This document shows positions 41,618 to 48,377 of a stretch of 59,507 nucleotides of DNA, piece after piece. The translations under genes were made by a program, and so were the position numbers. This DNA comes from a virus. The notes beneath the pieces were generated by a model. The model was not told the origin of the DNA. It worked only from the letters and a program-made list of their open reading frames with translations, and made no database searches. Where the stretch lies: the IMG/VR virus record IMGVR_UViG_3300025098_000043, positions 1 to 59,507 of that record. One strand, 5' to 3'. How positions within the stretch are numbered: the first letter of the stretch is position 1; the number at the start of each line of letters is the position of its first letter.

Positions 41618-42115
41618 CTCGAAAGCGTCTGGCCGACGAGTTCTCTTGATCTCGATATTGTAGCCATCAGCTTTGAATCTAAATCCGTCTGCGTCACGCT
41701 CACCTCTTTCGTTGAATCGTTTTTTGTGGATGATGGATTTCTTAGGGGACCACCCGCAAAGCCATACCTTTCGCAGACCTTTGTGGACGCGCATGAAGAA
41801 GTATACGTCGGCCTCAAACTTGCTGAACTTAGTCCTGACTACAGAGGCATTGTAATTTAACTTAGGGGGTGTGTTGCAGCTCTTAGCCTTAACGTCAACC
41901 TTGAGACCTTTGTATTCGTAGTCGTGAGTGTAAGACTTATCTCCTACGTAGTCGAACTGTTTAAAAGTTTTTTCAAAAGCGACCTCACCTAAGAAGCCAG
42001 TCATGTTTCCTTTACCGTTAGTGAACGATGTCCTGAGATTTCCTAAGGCGTCAGATCTCCGGCACGCTTCAGCGACATCTTCTGGTGTAGGTTTGTAGAG
42101 TATGAAACGACTCAT
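41597..42115 (-). CDS. PD-(D/E)XK-like nuclease (172 aa)
   Basis: The segment MTGFLGEVAFEKTF (the acidic helix) is followed by YEYKGLKVDVKAK, a D-x9-to-12-D-x-K pattern of restriction-endonuclease-fold nucleases, and aromatic strands (DVYFFMRVHKGLRKVWLCGW). The C-terminal tail is basic. The role is uncertain: recombination, host DNA degradation or repair. It is the last gene of the long leftward operon and starts within the stop codon of the 97-aa gene. Confidence 0.65.
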   Translation of the reverse strand: MSRFILYKPTPEDVAEACRRSDALGNLRTSFTNGKGNMTGFLGEVAFEKTFKQFDYVGDKSYTHDYEYKGLKVDVKAKSCNTPPKLNYNASVVRTKFSKFEADVYFFMRVHKGLRKVWLCGWSPKKSIIHKKRFNERGERDADGFRFKADGYNIEIKRTRRPDAFESLLLRR

Positions 42116-42405
42116 GATTTGCGCTTACGCGCTTTTTTCCGTGCCTTCTTCAAGAGCCTTTTTTTGCTCCGATACTTAGCAGTCTTCTCCGCAATCTTTT
42201 TAGGTTGCTTAACGTGCTGCTTGCCTTTACGCATACCTTTCCGCTTCTTCCGGCTAGTGCGGGCATATTCTTCGTCCGTCAAAGCTTCACGCGCGGCCTT
42301 CGGCAAATACCGCTCGCCTGTCTTCAAAGACGGCTTACCGGATTTGGTCCCCCATTTCTCCCGTGTCCAATTATCGAGAGATCTCTGTGAAGCTTTCTTA
42401 GGCAT
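42112..42405 (-). CDS. Very basic protein of a marine-phage family (DUF5872-like)
   Basis: The 97-aa product contains LDNWTREKWGTKSGKPS, GERYLPKAAREALTDEEY and KQHVKQPKKIAEKTAKY, then an Arg/Lys-rich tail. This matches, from memory, a small family common in marine phages and giant viruses (DUF5872-like). Nucleic-acid binding is likely from composition; the function is unknown. It overlaps the neighbours on both sides by one to four bases. Confidence 0.7.
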   Translation of the reverse strand: MPKKASQRSLDNWTREKWGTKSGKPSLKTGERYLPKAAREALTDEEYARTSRKKRKGMRKGKQHVKQPKKIAEKTAKYRSKKRLLKKARKKARKRKS

Positions 42406-42614
42406 TAGTAACCGGAGCGTCTGCGGATGATCTTCTTAGCCTTCTTCTTAGTAGAAGACTTAGTCGAGGGTTTACTCGCTGGCTTTGAGTGTCCGTATCC
42501 TTTTTGTTTCATGTTCATATGTTGTTCGTAGGTTTTCGCTTGGTAGGCTTTACCCGTTTTCGGGTCATACATAATGTGAGGCTTAAAGTCCTCTTTGGTG
42601 TGGGTTTTTTTCAT
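42405..42614 (-). CDS. Small basic protein of a marine-phage type (69 aa)
   Basis: The motif HIMYDPKTGKAYQAKTYEQH followed by MKQKGYGH is one I recall from cyanophages and other marine phages; no function is known to me. The C-terminus is Ser/Lys-rich (KPASKPSTKSSTKKKAKK). The stop is linked to the next start (TAATG). Confidence 0.65.
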   Translation of the reverse strand: MKKTHTKEDFKPHIMYDPKTGKAYQAKTYEQHMNMKQKGYGHSKPASKPSTKSSTKKKAKKIIRRRSGY

Positions 42615-42636
42615 AAATTTCTATTTTAAAGGTAGA

Positions 42637-42822
42637 TTAGTCTCTGTATCCCCCTCCGTTTTTCTTGTATCGTGCTGCTAGTAGTTGTGCTTTGCGGGCT
42701 GACCACTGGCCAGCTCTACCGCCTTTTGTTCCGGCTTTGATTGAATTAAACAAACGTTTCCGCATTGCGGGCTTCGTGTAGTTGCCCGCCTCGTTTACTC
42801 TTGATTTCTTCCTCTTCTTCAT
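42637..42822 (-). CDS. Small basic protein of a marine-phage type (61 aa)
   Basis: The pattern KSRVNEAGNYTKPAMRKRLF followed by GQWSARKAQLLAARYKKNGG is strongly conserved in many marine phages as I remember it. Function unknown; a DNA-binding virion protein is possible. The ATG overlaps the stop of the metallopeptidase gene (ATGA). Confidence 0.7.
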   Translation of the reverse strand: MKKRKKSRVNEAGNYTKPAMRKRLFNSIKAGTKGGRAGQWSARKAQLLAARYKKNGGGYRD

Positions 42823-43106
42823 TTCAAGCGTTTAAGGATTCGTTCGTATGCCGGAAAGAAAACCTCGTCGATGCAACGGATACATGCTTCTTCCTGAAAG
42901 CTCTCGCAGAACGAGATGCCGGAGATATGGAAGGCGGCGTGTAACATTTCATGGCGTAAGGTCGGTATAAGGTCTTTATCAGATAAGCTGGTATCGAGTT
43001 GAATTGTTTTTCTGTCGTGTAGGTATTGCCCGTAACAAGAATCTAGATCAGTCTTTTGAATTTTGATTCGCTGGCCTGCGATCATGACTGATTTTAATTT
43101 CTTCAC
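42819..43106 (-). CDS. Small zinc metallopeptidase (HEMLH)
   Basis: This 95-aa protein has LRHEMLHAAFH near residue 52, a gluzincin-type HExxH motif, and a later Glu in FQEEACIRCIDE that could be the third ligand. The size and layout resemble SprT/ImmA-like minimal phage peptidases. It is next to the amidase and could act in lysis or in another proteolytic step. GTG at 43106 is the likely start; an internal ATG at 43085 would remove seven residues. Confidence 0.65.
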   Translation of the reverse strand: MKKLKSVMIAGQRIKIQKTDLDSCYGQYLHDRKTIQLDTSLSDKDLIPTLRHEMLHAAFHISGISFCESFQEEACIRCIDEVFFPAYERILKRLK

Positions 43107-43121
43107 TTATCAGGTAATTTT

Positions 43122-43772
43122 TCATGCGTTAAAGTATTCGACAATCGCTTGTGCATATACGTCGGCTAGTAGTGAGTGCTTTGAGTCAAAGAGAATCCAT
43201 TCCTTCGGGGAACTTCCGAAGAAAGGCTCGCAGATCACGGCAGGTGGTGGGACGCTCCGCAAGAATCCAGCCCCACGTCCGCTCGACTCGATTGCTTTTA
43301 CGCCTCTATCTTTCTGCACCTTGAAAGTTTCCGATTGGGCTTTACTAAAACACTCGGCTAAACGGCGTCCGTTGTTGCTGGTGTGGTAGTAGAGATACTC
43401 GTAGCCCTCTGCTTTCGAGCTAGAGTAGCTGTTGAAGTGCAGCTCGATGGCGATGTCGCACTTTTCTTTTGCTACGCTCTGTGCAATCCAGTCCATAGCG
43501 CGGCTGTAGCTTTCTGACGGGTAGTCGTCAAAGACAACCGATTGTATTCCTTGGTGGCGTAGGTGGTTCTGCAACAGGTCTGCGACCTTCTTGTTGTAAG
43601 TCCACTCGTCCACACCGCCGACAGAGCTAGCTCCTTTATCACCGATCCGGCTGTGGCCGACACAAATAGCGACTTTTTTTAGCTTCTTTACTTTCTTTCG
43701 CCGCAAAGCTTTAGCCGCTTTGTAGGCGGCTATCAATTCAAGGATCTTGTCTAGTATTTCACTAGGCTTCAT
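43122..43772 (-). CDS. N-acetylmuramoyl-L-alanine amidase (endolysin)
   Basis: This 216-aa Amidase_3 protein has Zn ligands in VAICVGHSRIG (His near 39), DEWTYNKKVAD (Glu near 54) and IAIELHFNS (His near 111), and a catalytic Glu in ICEPFFGS. It would cut peptidoglycan at host lysis. The N-terminus is a short amphipathic, basic helix and not a clear signal peptide, so release would depend on the holins. The start overlaps the o-spanin candidate stop (ATGA). Confidence 0.85.
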   Translation of the reverse strand: MKPSEILDKILELIAAYKAAKALRRKKVKKLKKVAICVGHSRIGDKGASSVGGVDEWTYNKKVADLLQNHLRHQGIQSVVFDDYPSESYSRAMDWIAQSVAKEKCDIAIELHFNSYSSSKAEGYEYLYYHTSNNGRRLAECFSKAQSETFKVQKDRGVKAIESSGRGAGFLRSVPPPAVICEPFFGSSPKEWILFDSKHSLLADVYAQAIVEYFNA

Positions 43773-44005
43773 TTGCCGATAATAATTGCGCGACGATAAC
43801 TGTAATCACTGTGGAACTTCTGGCCATCACCGACGAAGATTCCCTCTTTAAACTGATACTCAGCACCTTCAATTAAGGTCACTGTTGGTGGATCGTAGAG
43901 CGCACTTCTGTTCAAAGCGGAGGCGTCGCGATAGCCTCTCGATACGCAGCTTGGCGTTAGGAGAACCATCAGCAGCGAGAGAATCGATTTCGTCTTCCAG
44001 TTCAT
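43769..44005 (-). CDS. Candidate o-spanin (lipoprotein, 78 aa)
   Basis: A basic start (MNWKTK), hydrophobic segment (SILSLLMVLL) and TPSC resemble a lipoprotein signal with an imperfect lipobox. The gene begins inside the 69-aa gene in another frame, the nested arrangement of Rz/Rz1 pairs. It would span the envelope at lysis. Confidence 0.55.
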   Translation of the reverse strand: MNWKTKSILSLLMVLLTPSCVSRGYRDASALNRSALYDPPTVTLIEGAEYQFKEGIFVGDGQKFHSDYSYRRAIIIGK

Positions 44006-44078
44006 AAATATGTCGCCTTCTTTTCCAGTTAAGCATAGCTACGTATGCCTTGATCAGCTCGGTGATCAGTTTAATCAC
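43869..44078 (-). CDS. Candidate i-spanin (69 aa)
   Basis: GTG start at 44078 overlaps the TGA of the upstream holin candidate (GTGA). The first 18 residues are hydrophobic/amphipathic (IKLITELIKAYVAML). A charged helix follows (RRHIYELEDEIDSLAADG). The membrane segment is weak, so the spanin call is tentative. It overlaps the lipoprotein gene by 137 bases in a different frame. Confidence 0.4.
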   Translation of the reverse strand: MIKLITELIKAYVAMLNWKRRRHIYELEDEIDSLAADGSPNAKLRIERLSRRLRFEQKCALRSTNSDLN

Positions 44079-44254
44079 TTGTCTTTAGCCTTGAACACAT
44101 TAAGCGCGAGCCAGTCGATAACTTTATACGCTTTGCCAACGAGCGTGTCGTCTGCTGGTGTAGGTGTAAGAGCAGCGATAGCTGACGCGGCTGCAATAAT
44201 GGCGGTAGCAATTCCAAAGATTTGCTCCTTGTTTTCAAAGATATAATTAATCAT
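44075..44254 (-). CDS. Holin candidate 1 (59 aa)
   Basis: MINYIFENKEQ is followed by a hydrophobic span (IFGIATAIIAAASAIAALTP) and the tail DDTLVGKAYKVIDWLALNVF. This span-plus-tail pattern is one I recall from small membrane proteins of marine podoviruses. Its ATG overlaps the TGA of the preceding small membrane protein. Lysis function is inferred from position before spanins and amidase. Confidence 0.65.
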   Translation of the reverse strand: MINYIFENKEQIFGIATAIIAAASAIAALTPTPADDTLVGKAYKVIDWLALNVFKAKDK

Positions 44255-44430
44255 TTCTTACGGTTTTTGAATTTTTCAACTGCTGTTATAGCAGAGAGGA
44301 CGGCGATAATCAAGCCGAGAAAAGTCGAGAGCAGTTTAATGCCCATATCTAGGTTTTCAGGTAGGGTTGACATGAAAGCAATAGCGGAACCAACGATGCC
44401 GGATATAGGGTGTGTGAGGTGTTGAAACAT
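44251..44430 (-). CDS. Holin candidate 2 (59 aa)
   Basis: Two hydrophobic segments (ISGIVGSAIAFMSTL and LLSTFLGLIIAVLSAITAV) and a basic tail (EKFKNRKK) fit a class II holin. It precedes holin candidate 1 with a four-base overlap. The pair could be holin and antiholin or a two-part pore. Confidence 0.65.
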   Translation of the reverse strand: MFQHLTHPISGIVGSAIAFMSTLPENLDMGIKLLSTFLGLIIAVLSAITAVEKFKNRKK

Positions 44431-44431
44431 T

Positions 44432-45394
44432 TTACATTATATTAGGGATGGTGGACCTAGATCCTGACGGATCTAGAGAAACTCGTGGTTTGGCGGCTCC
44501 TCTGGCGGCGTCTAGCTCCTCGTCCAGAAGCTTTTGGCAAATCGTCCAGTGATATTGAGCGCGTTCTAAATCGGCATTGTCCTCTGCTAGCATGCCCAAA
44601 AGGCCGTGTTTAATAGCGTTTAGGTTGCCTAGATAGATTAGATCGTCTTGAACAAGAACTGGCTCCCATGCCCGCTTGAGTAGAAGCTTTATATTCTTAA
44701 CCTCAGCGGAGGGATTACTAAACCGGAATCGACGGTAGCGGGCTACGCCGTCGCCTTTGACTACGGCTAGTGTGATCGTTACGGGATCAGCCCCCGCTGC
44801 TTGGTAGTCGTAACAGACCTTAACTGACTTTGGGACATCTTCAAAACTAATAGATTTGATACTAGAGACATCCGAACTAGGAGTAGTTAATTGCGCCCCA
44901 TTTAGATTAAATGTATGGGTCGCGACAGAGTCTTCCCCGAACACAGAGTCTGTGCTACGCCCGTAAACTATAGTAATAGACCCTTCTGTAGGCAGGCTTG
45001 TTGCAGGGTCAACATGGTTCACTACAATTCGATCCCCGTCAGATACAGTTTTGTAAATTATATCTTCTTTTGTGGGGTGGTAACCATCATCGACGACCCC
45101 AAAAATAGGTGAGGGACCAGCCTTCGCGTAGCCCCCAATCCGGTAATCATGCCACTGAGAACGAGCTTCTACCGGAGAATCTTGTAGCATAGCCCCTAAA
45201 AGGCTCTCAGAATGCTCTGGCAACGCAAAATAATCGTTCGTAGTCTCGATAGACCAGTCATAGAGTAGATCCTTCCACATCCCCATCGCGTAGAGGCGGG
45301 GCATGACTAGATTCAGCTTGGCTACAAGATCTTCGTCAGGCCGGACGTATTCAGATAAGGCTTTAGTTACGGCCTTTACGGTCAAAGCTGGCAT
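44432..45394 (-). CDS. Tail connector / tail-tube-like protein candidate (320 aa)
   Basis: The N-terminal helical part (YVRPDEDLVAKLNLVMPRLY, then GMWKDLLYDWSIET) and the C-terminal GLLGMLAEDNADLERAQYHW resemble marine podovirus head-tail adaptor or tubular proteins. The middle is beta-rich. It has its own promoter 6 nt upstream and precedes the lysis cassette. The assignment is by pattern and position. Confidence 0.5.
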   Translation of the reverse strand: MPALTVKAVTKALSEYVRPDEDLVAKLNLVMPRLYAMGMWKDLLYDWSIETTNDYFALPEHSESLLGAMLQDSPVEARSQWHDYRIGGYAKAGPSPIFGVVDDGYHPTKEDIIYKTVSDGDRIVVNHVDPATSLPTEGSITIVYGRSTDSVFGEDSVATHTFNLNGAQLTTPSSDVSSIKSISFEDVPKSVKVCYDYQAAGADPVTITLAVVKGDGVARYRRFRFSNPSAEVKNIKLLLKRAWEPVLVQDDLIYLGNLNAIKHGLLGMLAEDNADLERAQYHWTICQKLLDEELDAARGAAKPRVSLDPSGSRSTIPNIM

Positions 45395-45400
45395 GCGATA

Positions 45401-45429
45401 ACCTTACAATTAGGCTAAAGTAAAGTCAA
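45401..45429 (-). promoter_or_regulatory. Sigma70-like promoter, predicted leaderless
   Basis: Minus strand TTGACT (45429-45424), 17 bp, TAAGGT (45406-45401), six bases before the ATG at 45394. Confidence 0.6.
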
Positions 45430-45458
45430 TCACTGAGAAATAGGCTTATTTATCTACA

Positions 45459-46133
45459 CTACCGCCAATCCTTGCATATCCCTAAGAAATCAGCATACTC
45501 CGTCAGTTGCTCTTTACCGCCGCCGACGAAGTGTAATATATGGTTGTTGGCGATAGCCCATTGGCGGTCGCCTACGTTACGTTGATTGTATTCCTCCCCG
45601 ATCCAAGTAATGTCAATACCCGCCTCTGCCGTACGCATATTTAAGAAATCTTGGTCGTAGGCGTAAGAGTCGGGATACGGCGGGTCCAAGTTAAGGGAGC
45701 AGAGAGCGTCCAAACGAAACAGTAATACTCCTGCGTTGAAATAGGGGTCGTCGATGCTGGAGGCGTTCTCGGTGCTGTCAGGGTAGTGTTCGGCGATCCA
45801 CTTCTTATACCTATCGTCTTTCGTTGTCCACGCTTGATCTAGAGCGCACACTAGGTCGCCTCTCGTTTCAAACAGGTTAGGGCAGCTCGGAAGAATCAAG
45901 ACATCGCAGTCCAACACCAACACTTCCTTGTAATAATCCTGCTCTCGAAACCGCTTCAGGAAGTCAACGAAAGCCCAGACGGGGTTGCCGTTATACGGCT
46001 TGCTCGACTCTTCAGGGAACCACTTCACCTCATGAAAGTCTGCTCCCACTTTGCTCGCATAGTCCCGCATGGACGCTATGGAAGCCGACGCCCAAGGCAT
46101 ACCTCCAATAGCGAATGTAACAATAAGTCTCAT
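45459..46133 (-). CDS. Glycosyltransferase, GT8-like
   Basis: This 224-aa protein from ATG 46133 (MRLIVTFAIGG) has the DxD-type VLDCDVLIL, then YFNAGVLLFRLD, DQDFLN and a C-terminal HFVGGGKEQ, in the order of GT8-type (glycogenin/LPS) sugar transferases. It would move a sugar from a nucleotide sugar using a metal. A longer version to 46232 is less likely. It is downstream of a GT25-like gene and two poly-serine virion proteins. Confidence 0.75.
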   Translation of the reverse strand: MRLIVTFAIGGMPWASASIASMRDYASKVGADFHEVKWFPEESSKPYNGNPVWAFVDFLKRFREQDYYKEVLVLDCDVLILPSCPNLFETRGDLVCALDQAWTTKDDRYKKWIAEHYPDSTENASSIDDPYFNAGVLLFRLDALCSLNLDPPYPDSYAYDQDFLNMRTAEAGIDITWIGEEYNQRNVGDRQWAIANNHILHFVGGGKEQLTEYADFLGICKDWR

Positions 46134-46185
46134 CGTCTGGATGGCTTTACAAAAACAATTATAGTTTGTCCACTCTTCATTTACA

Positions 46186-46857
46186 CTACCAAAACTGTAT
46201 ACCGTTTGTCTTACCACTGATGTTTGACACACCCGCCCGTTGTCCTACAATCCACTCTTTTGGGCAGTAAACTGGCCAATCCTTGCGGCGATGGGCCATT
46301 TCAAGTTGATGGTCGATATGTTTAATCGTGTTACGGTAGTCCGTCGCATACGATATATGGCGGTAAAACGACGTGAAAGTAGGCTGGTTAACGGCGTAGG
46401 CGTGCGTCCTGTTTACAGAATTACCAAGAATCACATTAGGAGACTCAGTAGGTGTAGGGTCACGGCGATGTTGACCGCCTAAATATATCTGCCCCCAATC
46501 CTCCGGCACGTCTTCCATGAACTCGTTAAGCTTCTCTAACGAATCGTTTTTGAAGATCACGTCGTCTTCTAACACCAATACGTTGTTCAGAGAGATGCTG
46601 TAGCGGTCATCTCTGGTATGGAGGACATCCTCCAGAATCCTTTGGTGCGAACGCAAGCAACCCCACGCTCCTCTGCCAGACCCCCAATCAGCCGGACAGG
46701 TTGTCCAGCCGCCAATAATCGCCGGATAGTAAATGACTTTGTCGTTGTCTGCCATTCTAGTCTCGTCCAGATGCTTCTTCGTCTCATCAAGGCGCTCCGG
46801 TCTATGGGCGCAGTTGATCACGTAAACGCGGTCAAACCAGTCCGTTAGGTTCTTCAT
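46186..46857 (-). CDS. Glycosyltransferase, GT25-like
   Basis: The product is 223 aa: VYVINCAHRPERLDET near residue 11, GAWGCLRSHQRILED (near 62) and NNVLVLEDDVIF (near 92) match the GT25 family (LOS or collagen sugar transferases), where VLEDD is the metal site. It starts within the stop of the 149-aa poly-serine gene and lies 52 bases before the GT8-like gene, so the pair is co-expressed. Confidence 0.75.
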   Translation of the reverse strand: MKNLTDWFDRVYVINCAHRPERLDETKKHLDETRMADNDKVIYYPAIIGGWTTCPADWGSGRGAWGCLRSHQRILEDVLHTRDDRYSISLNNVLVLEDDVIFKNDSLEKLNEFMEDVPEDWGQIYLGGQHRRDPTPTESPNVILGNSVNRTHAYAVNQPTFTSFYRHISYATDYRNTIKHIDHQLEMAHRRKDWPVYCPKEWIVGQRAGVSNISGKTNGIQFW

Positions 46858-47303
46858 GGGTTTCCATCTCCTTCAGATACTGAGGATGAACTTTTTGATG
46901 ATCCTGAAGAACTAGAACTAGAAGAACTAGAACTAGAAGAACTAGAACTAGAAGAACTAGAACTAGAAGAGCTAGAACTAGAAGAGCTAGAACTAGAAGG
47001 ACTACAAGGGGAATCATGAACGGTAACCTCTATGGTTACAGTAGATGAGGAAGACGAAGACGAAGACGAATTACTGCTCGTGTAAGTTCCCGAAGCATCA
47101 TTTTCACTGGAACCTCCCTCCCATTGCTGGAAAAACACATCGAGTATTATCCATTCCGAACTACCGTTCCAATAAAGGGTATAAGATGCAGCAGCAGTAT
47201 AATATTGAACGCTGTCGTCCCAATACAAGTCGATGGGGTCTCCGCTCACCCCATCGTCAGTGACGACGAGCCGCGCCCTACACTTTCCGTTCGGTGCCGC
47301 CAT
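46854..47303 (-). CDS. Poly-serine virion protein 2 (149 aa)
   Basis: A beta-rich N-terminal part (CRARLVVTDDGVSGDPIDLY, then SSEWIILDVFFQQWEGG) is followed by two serine runs, one of about 30 Ser (residues about 104-132) encoded by a 15-bp repeat. No membrane segment is seen. It starts directly after the stop of the 357-aa poly-serine gene and is linked to the GT25 gene (ATGA). It is probably a tail or fibre accessory protein. Confidence 0.6.
   Translation of the reverse strand: MAAPNGKCRARLVVTDDGVSGDPIDLYWDDSVQYYTAAASYTLYWNGSSEWIILDVFFQQWEGGSSENDASGTYTSSNSSSSSSSSSTVTIEVTVHDSPCSPSSSSSSSSSSSSSSSSSSSSSSSSSSSSSSSGSSKSSSSVSEGDGNP
46906..46995. repeat. 15-bp tandem repeat encoding poly-serine
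   Basis: Six units of GAAGAACTAGAACTA (two with G for A) encode five Ser each on the minus strand. Confidence 0.95.
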
Positions 47304-48377
47304 TTATTCTCTAGGATAAGCTGAGTTAATAAACCTCTCGTTAGCGATGAACTGCTCTTTACTACGCTCAGGCATGTCAAACCCTCTAAATCCTTTACGG
47401 GTTCCGGTAAGTTTCAAAGTTACTTTAGAAGGCCGTAAAAAAGATAAAGGCCACGCCGAAAGAATTACGTTGTTCTTCTCGACCACCGCTCCGACTGATC
47501 CGGCCCTGTCGCCAGAGATTCCTGTAACAGTCATAGAGTCCGGCTCACATACCGCTAAGAACCTGTCATCAATTCGGGTTACTGTATTGGCTCCTTCTAA
47601 TGGTATGTCTCTCATCACAAATTCAAAGAGAACCTCATTAGACTCCATCGTGAATAACGCGCCGTATCCTTTGTCATGCCAATCCATAGGCACAATAGCG
47701 GTGGATTTGTCAGAGCCAGATGAAGACGAAGACGAAGACGAAGACGAAGACGAAGACGAAGACGAAGATGAAGATGAAGATGAAGATGATCCAATGTCGC
47801 TTTGATTGACGGCAAAAGCTGTTAGCCAATAAACATCAGTCGAAATGTTTTGGTCTAGTGTTGCGATATCATTATCGTCTACTTTTCCGACCTTAACATA
47901 GAACTTCCCGCCGTTGGAATTAGGTAAACTTTGCTGTTCTGGGGGTTCGTCATTCTCGTCATCTCCTTTCAGTTCACACAAAGTTACACTGCCCGATGAA
48001 TCAGTTTCCCAATAAAGATAAACATTTCCGCGCCAATCTAACTCATAAAACTTGAAGCGGTTCTTAGCCGCGGCGAGGTTAGAGGGGATTATCGTTTGTG
48101 GGCTGGATAAACCAGTTTGAGACACTAACCCATCCGTATCAAATACCATTCTATTAATCTGATGTACGAGAACACCGAAGTAGATATGGATCTTGTTGTT
48201 AGGAGCAGGGCGTAGAGCAAACGGAAACGGCTTATAGGCTGGAGGTTCTGGGACAACTGAACCAAAAGGGGTATCGTCCGCGTCCGTAAGAGACACTGTA
48301 TAGTCACTCAAACCTTCGTCAGGCATCTCATAAGAGATAGGTGCTTCTATATCCAAGCTATTGTCTTCAGAACTCAT
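47304..48377 (-). CDS. Poly-serine virion protein 1 (357 aa)
   Basis: The start is ATG 48377 (MSSEDNSLD), overlapping the preceding stop (ATGA). An N-terminal beta-rich domain of about 185 residues (NKIHIYFGVLVHQINRMVF, then YELDWRGNVYLYWE) is joined by a run of about 23 Ser to a C-terminal domain (ALFTMESNEVLFEFVMRDI). The serine run is encoded by a 6-bp repeat, different from that in the 149-aa gene. It is probably part of the tail; the linker may be a glycosylation target, as two transferase genes follow. Confidence 0.6.
   Translation of the reverse strand: MSSEDNSLDIEAPISYEMPDEGLSDYTVSLTDADDTPFGSVVPEPPAYKPFPFALRPAPNNKIHIYFGVLVHQINRMVFDTDGLVSQTGLSSPQTIIPSNLAAAKNRFKFYELDWRGNVYLYWETDSSGSVTLCELKGDDENDEPPEQQSLPNSNGGKFYVKVGKVDDNDIATLDQNISTDVYWLTAFAVNQSDIGSSSSSSSSSSSSSSSSSSSSSSSSGSDKSTAIVPMDWHDKGYGALFTMESNEVLFEFVMRDIPLEGANTVTRIDDRFLAVCEPDSMTVTGISGDRAGSVGAVVEKNNVILSAWPLSFLRPSKVTLKLTGTRKGFRGFDMPERSKEQFIANERFINSAYPRE
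47722..47788. repeat. 6-bp tandem repeat encoding poly-serine
   Basis: About eleven units, GAAGAC then GAAGAT, encode alternating Ser codons on the minus strand. Confidence 0.95.

Noticed and set aside
46140-46185. TATAAT box upstream of the GT8 gene as a promoter
   Set aside because: No acceptable -35 box at 16-18 bp, and the gene is probably read from the upstream operon.
47347-47805. 152-aa plus-strand frame with an Asp/Glu repeat opposite the poly-serine gene
   Set aside because: The acidic run is the complement of the serine repeat; no independent evidence of coding.
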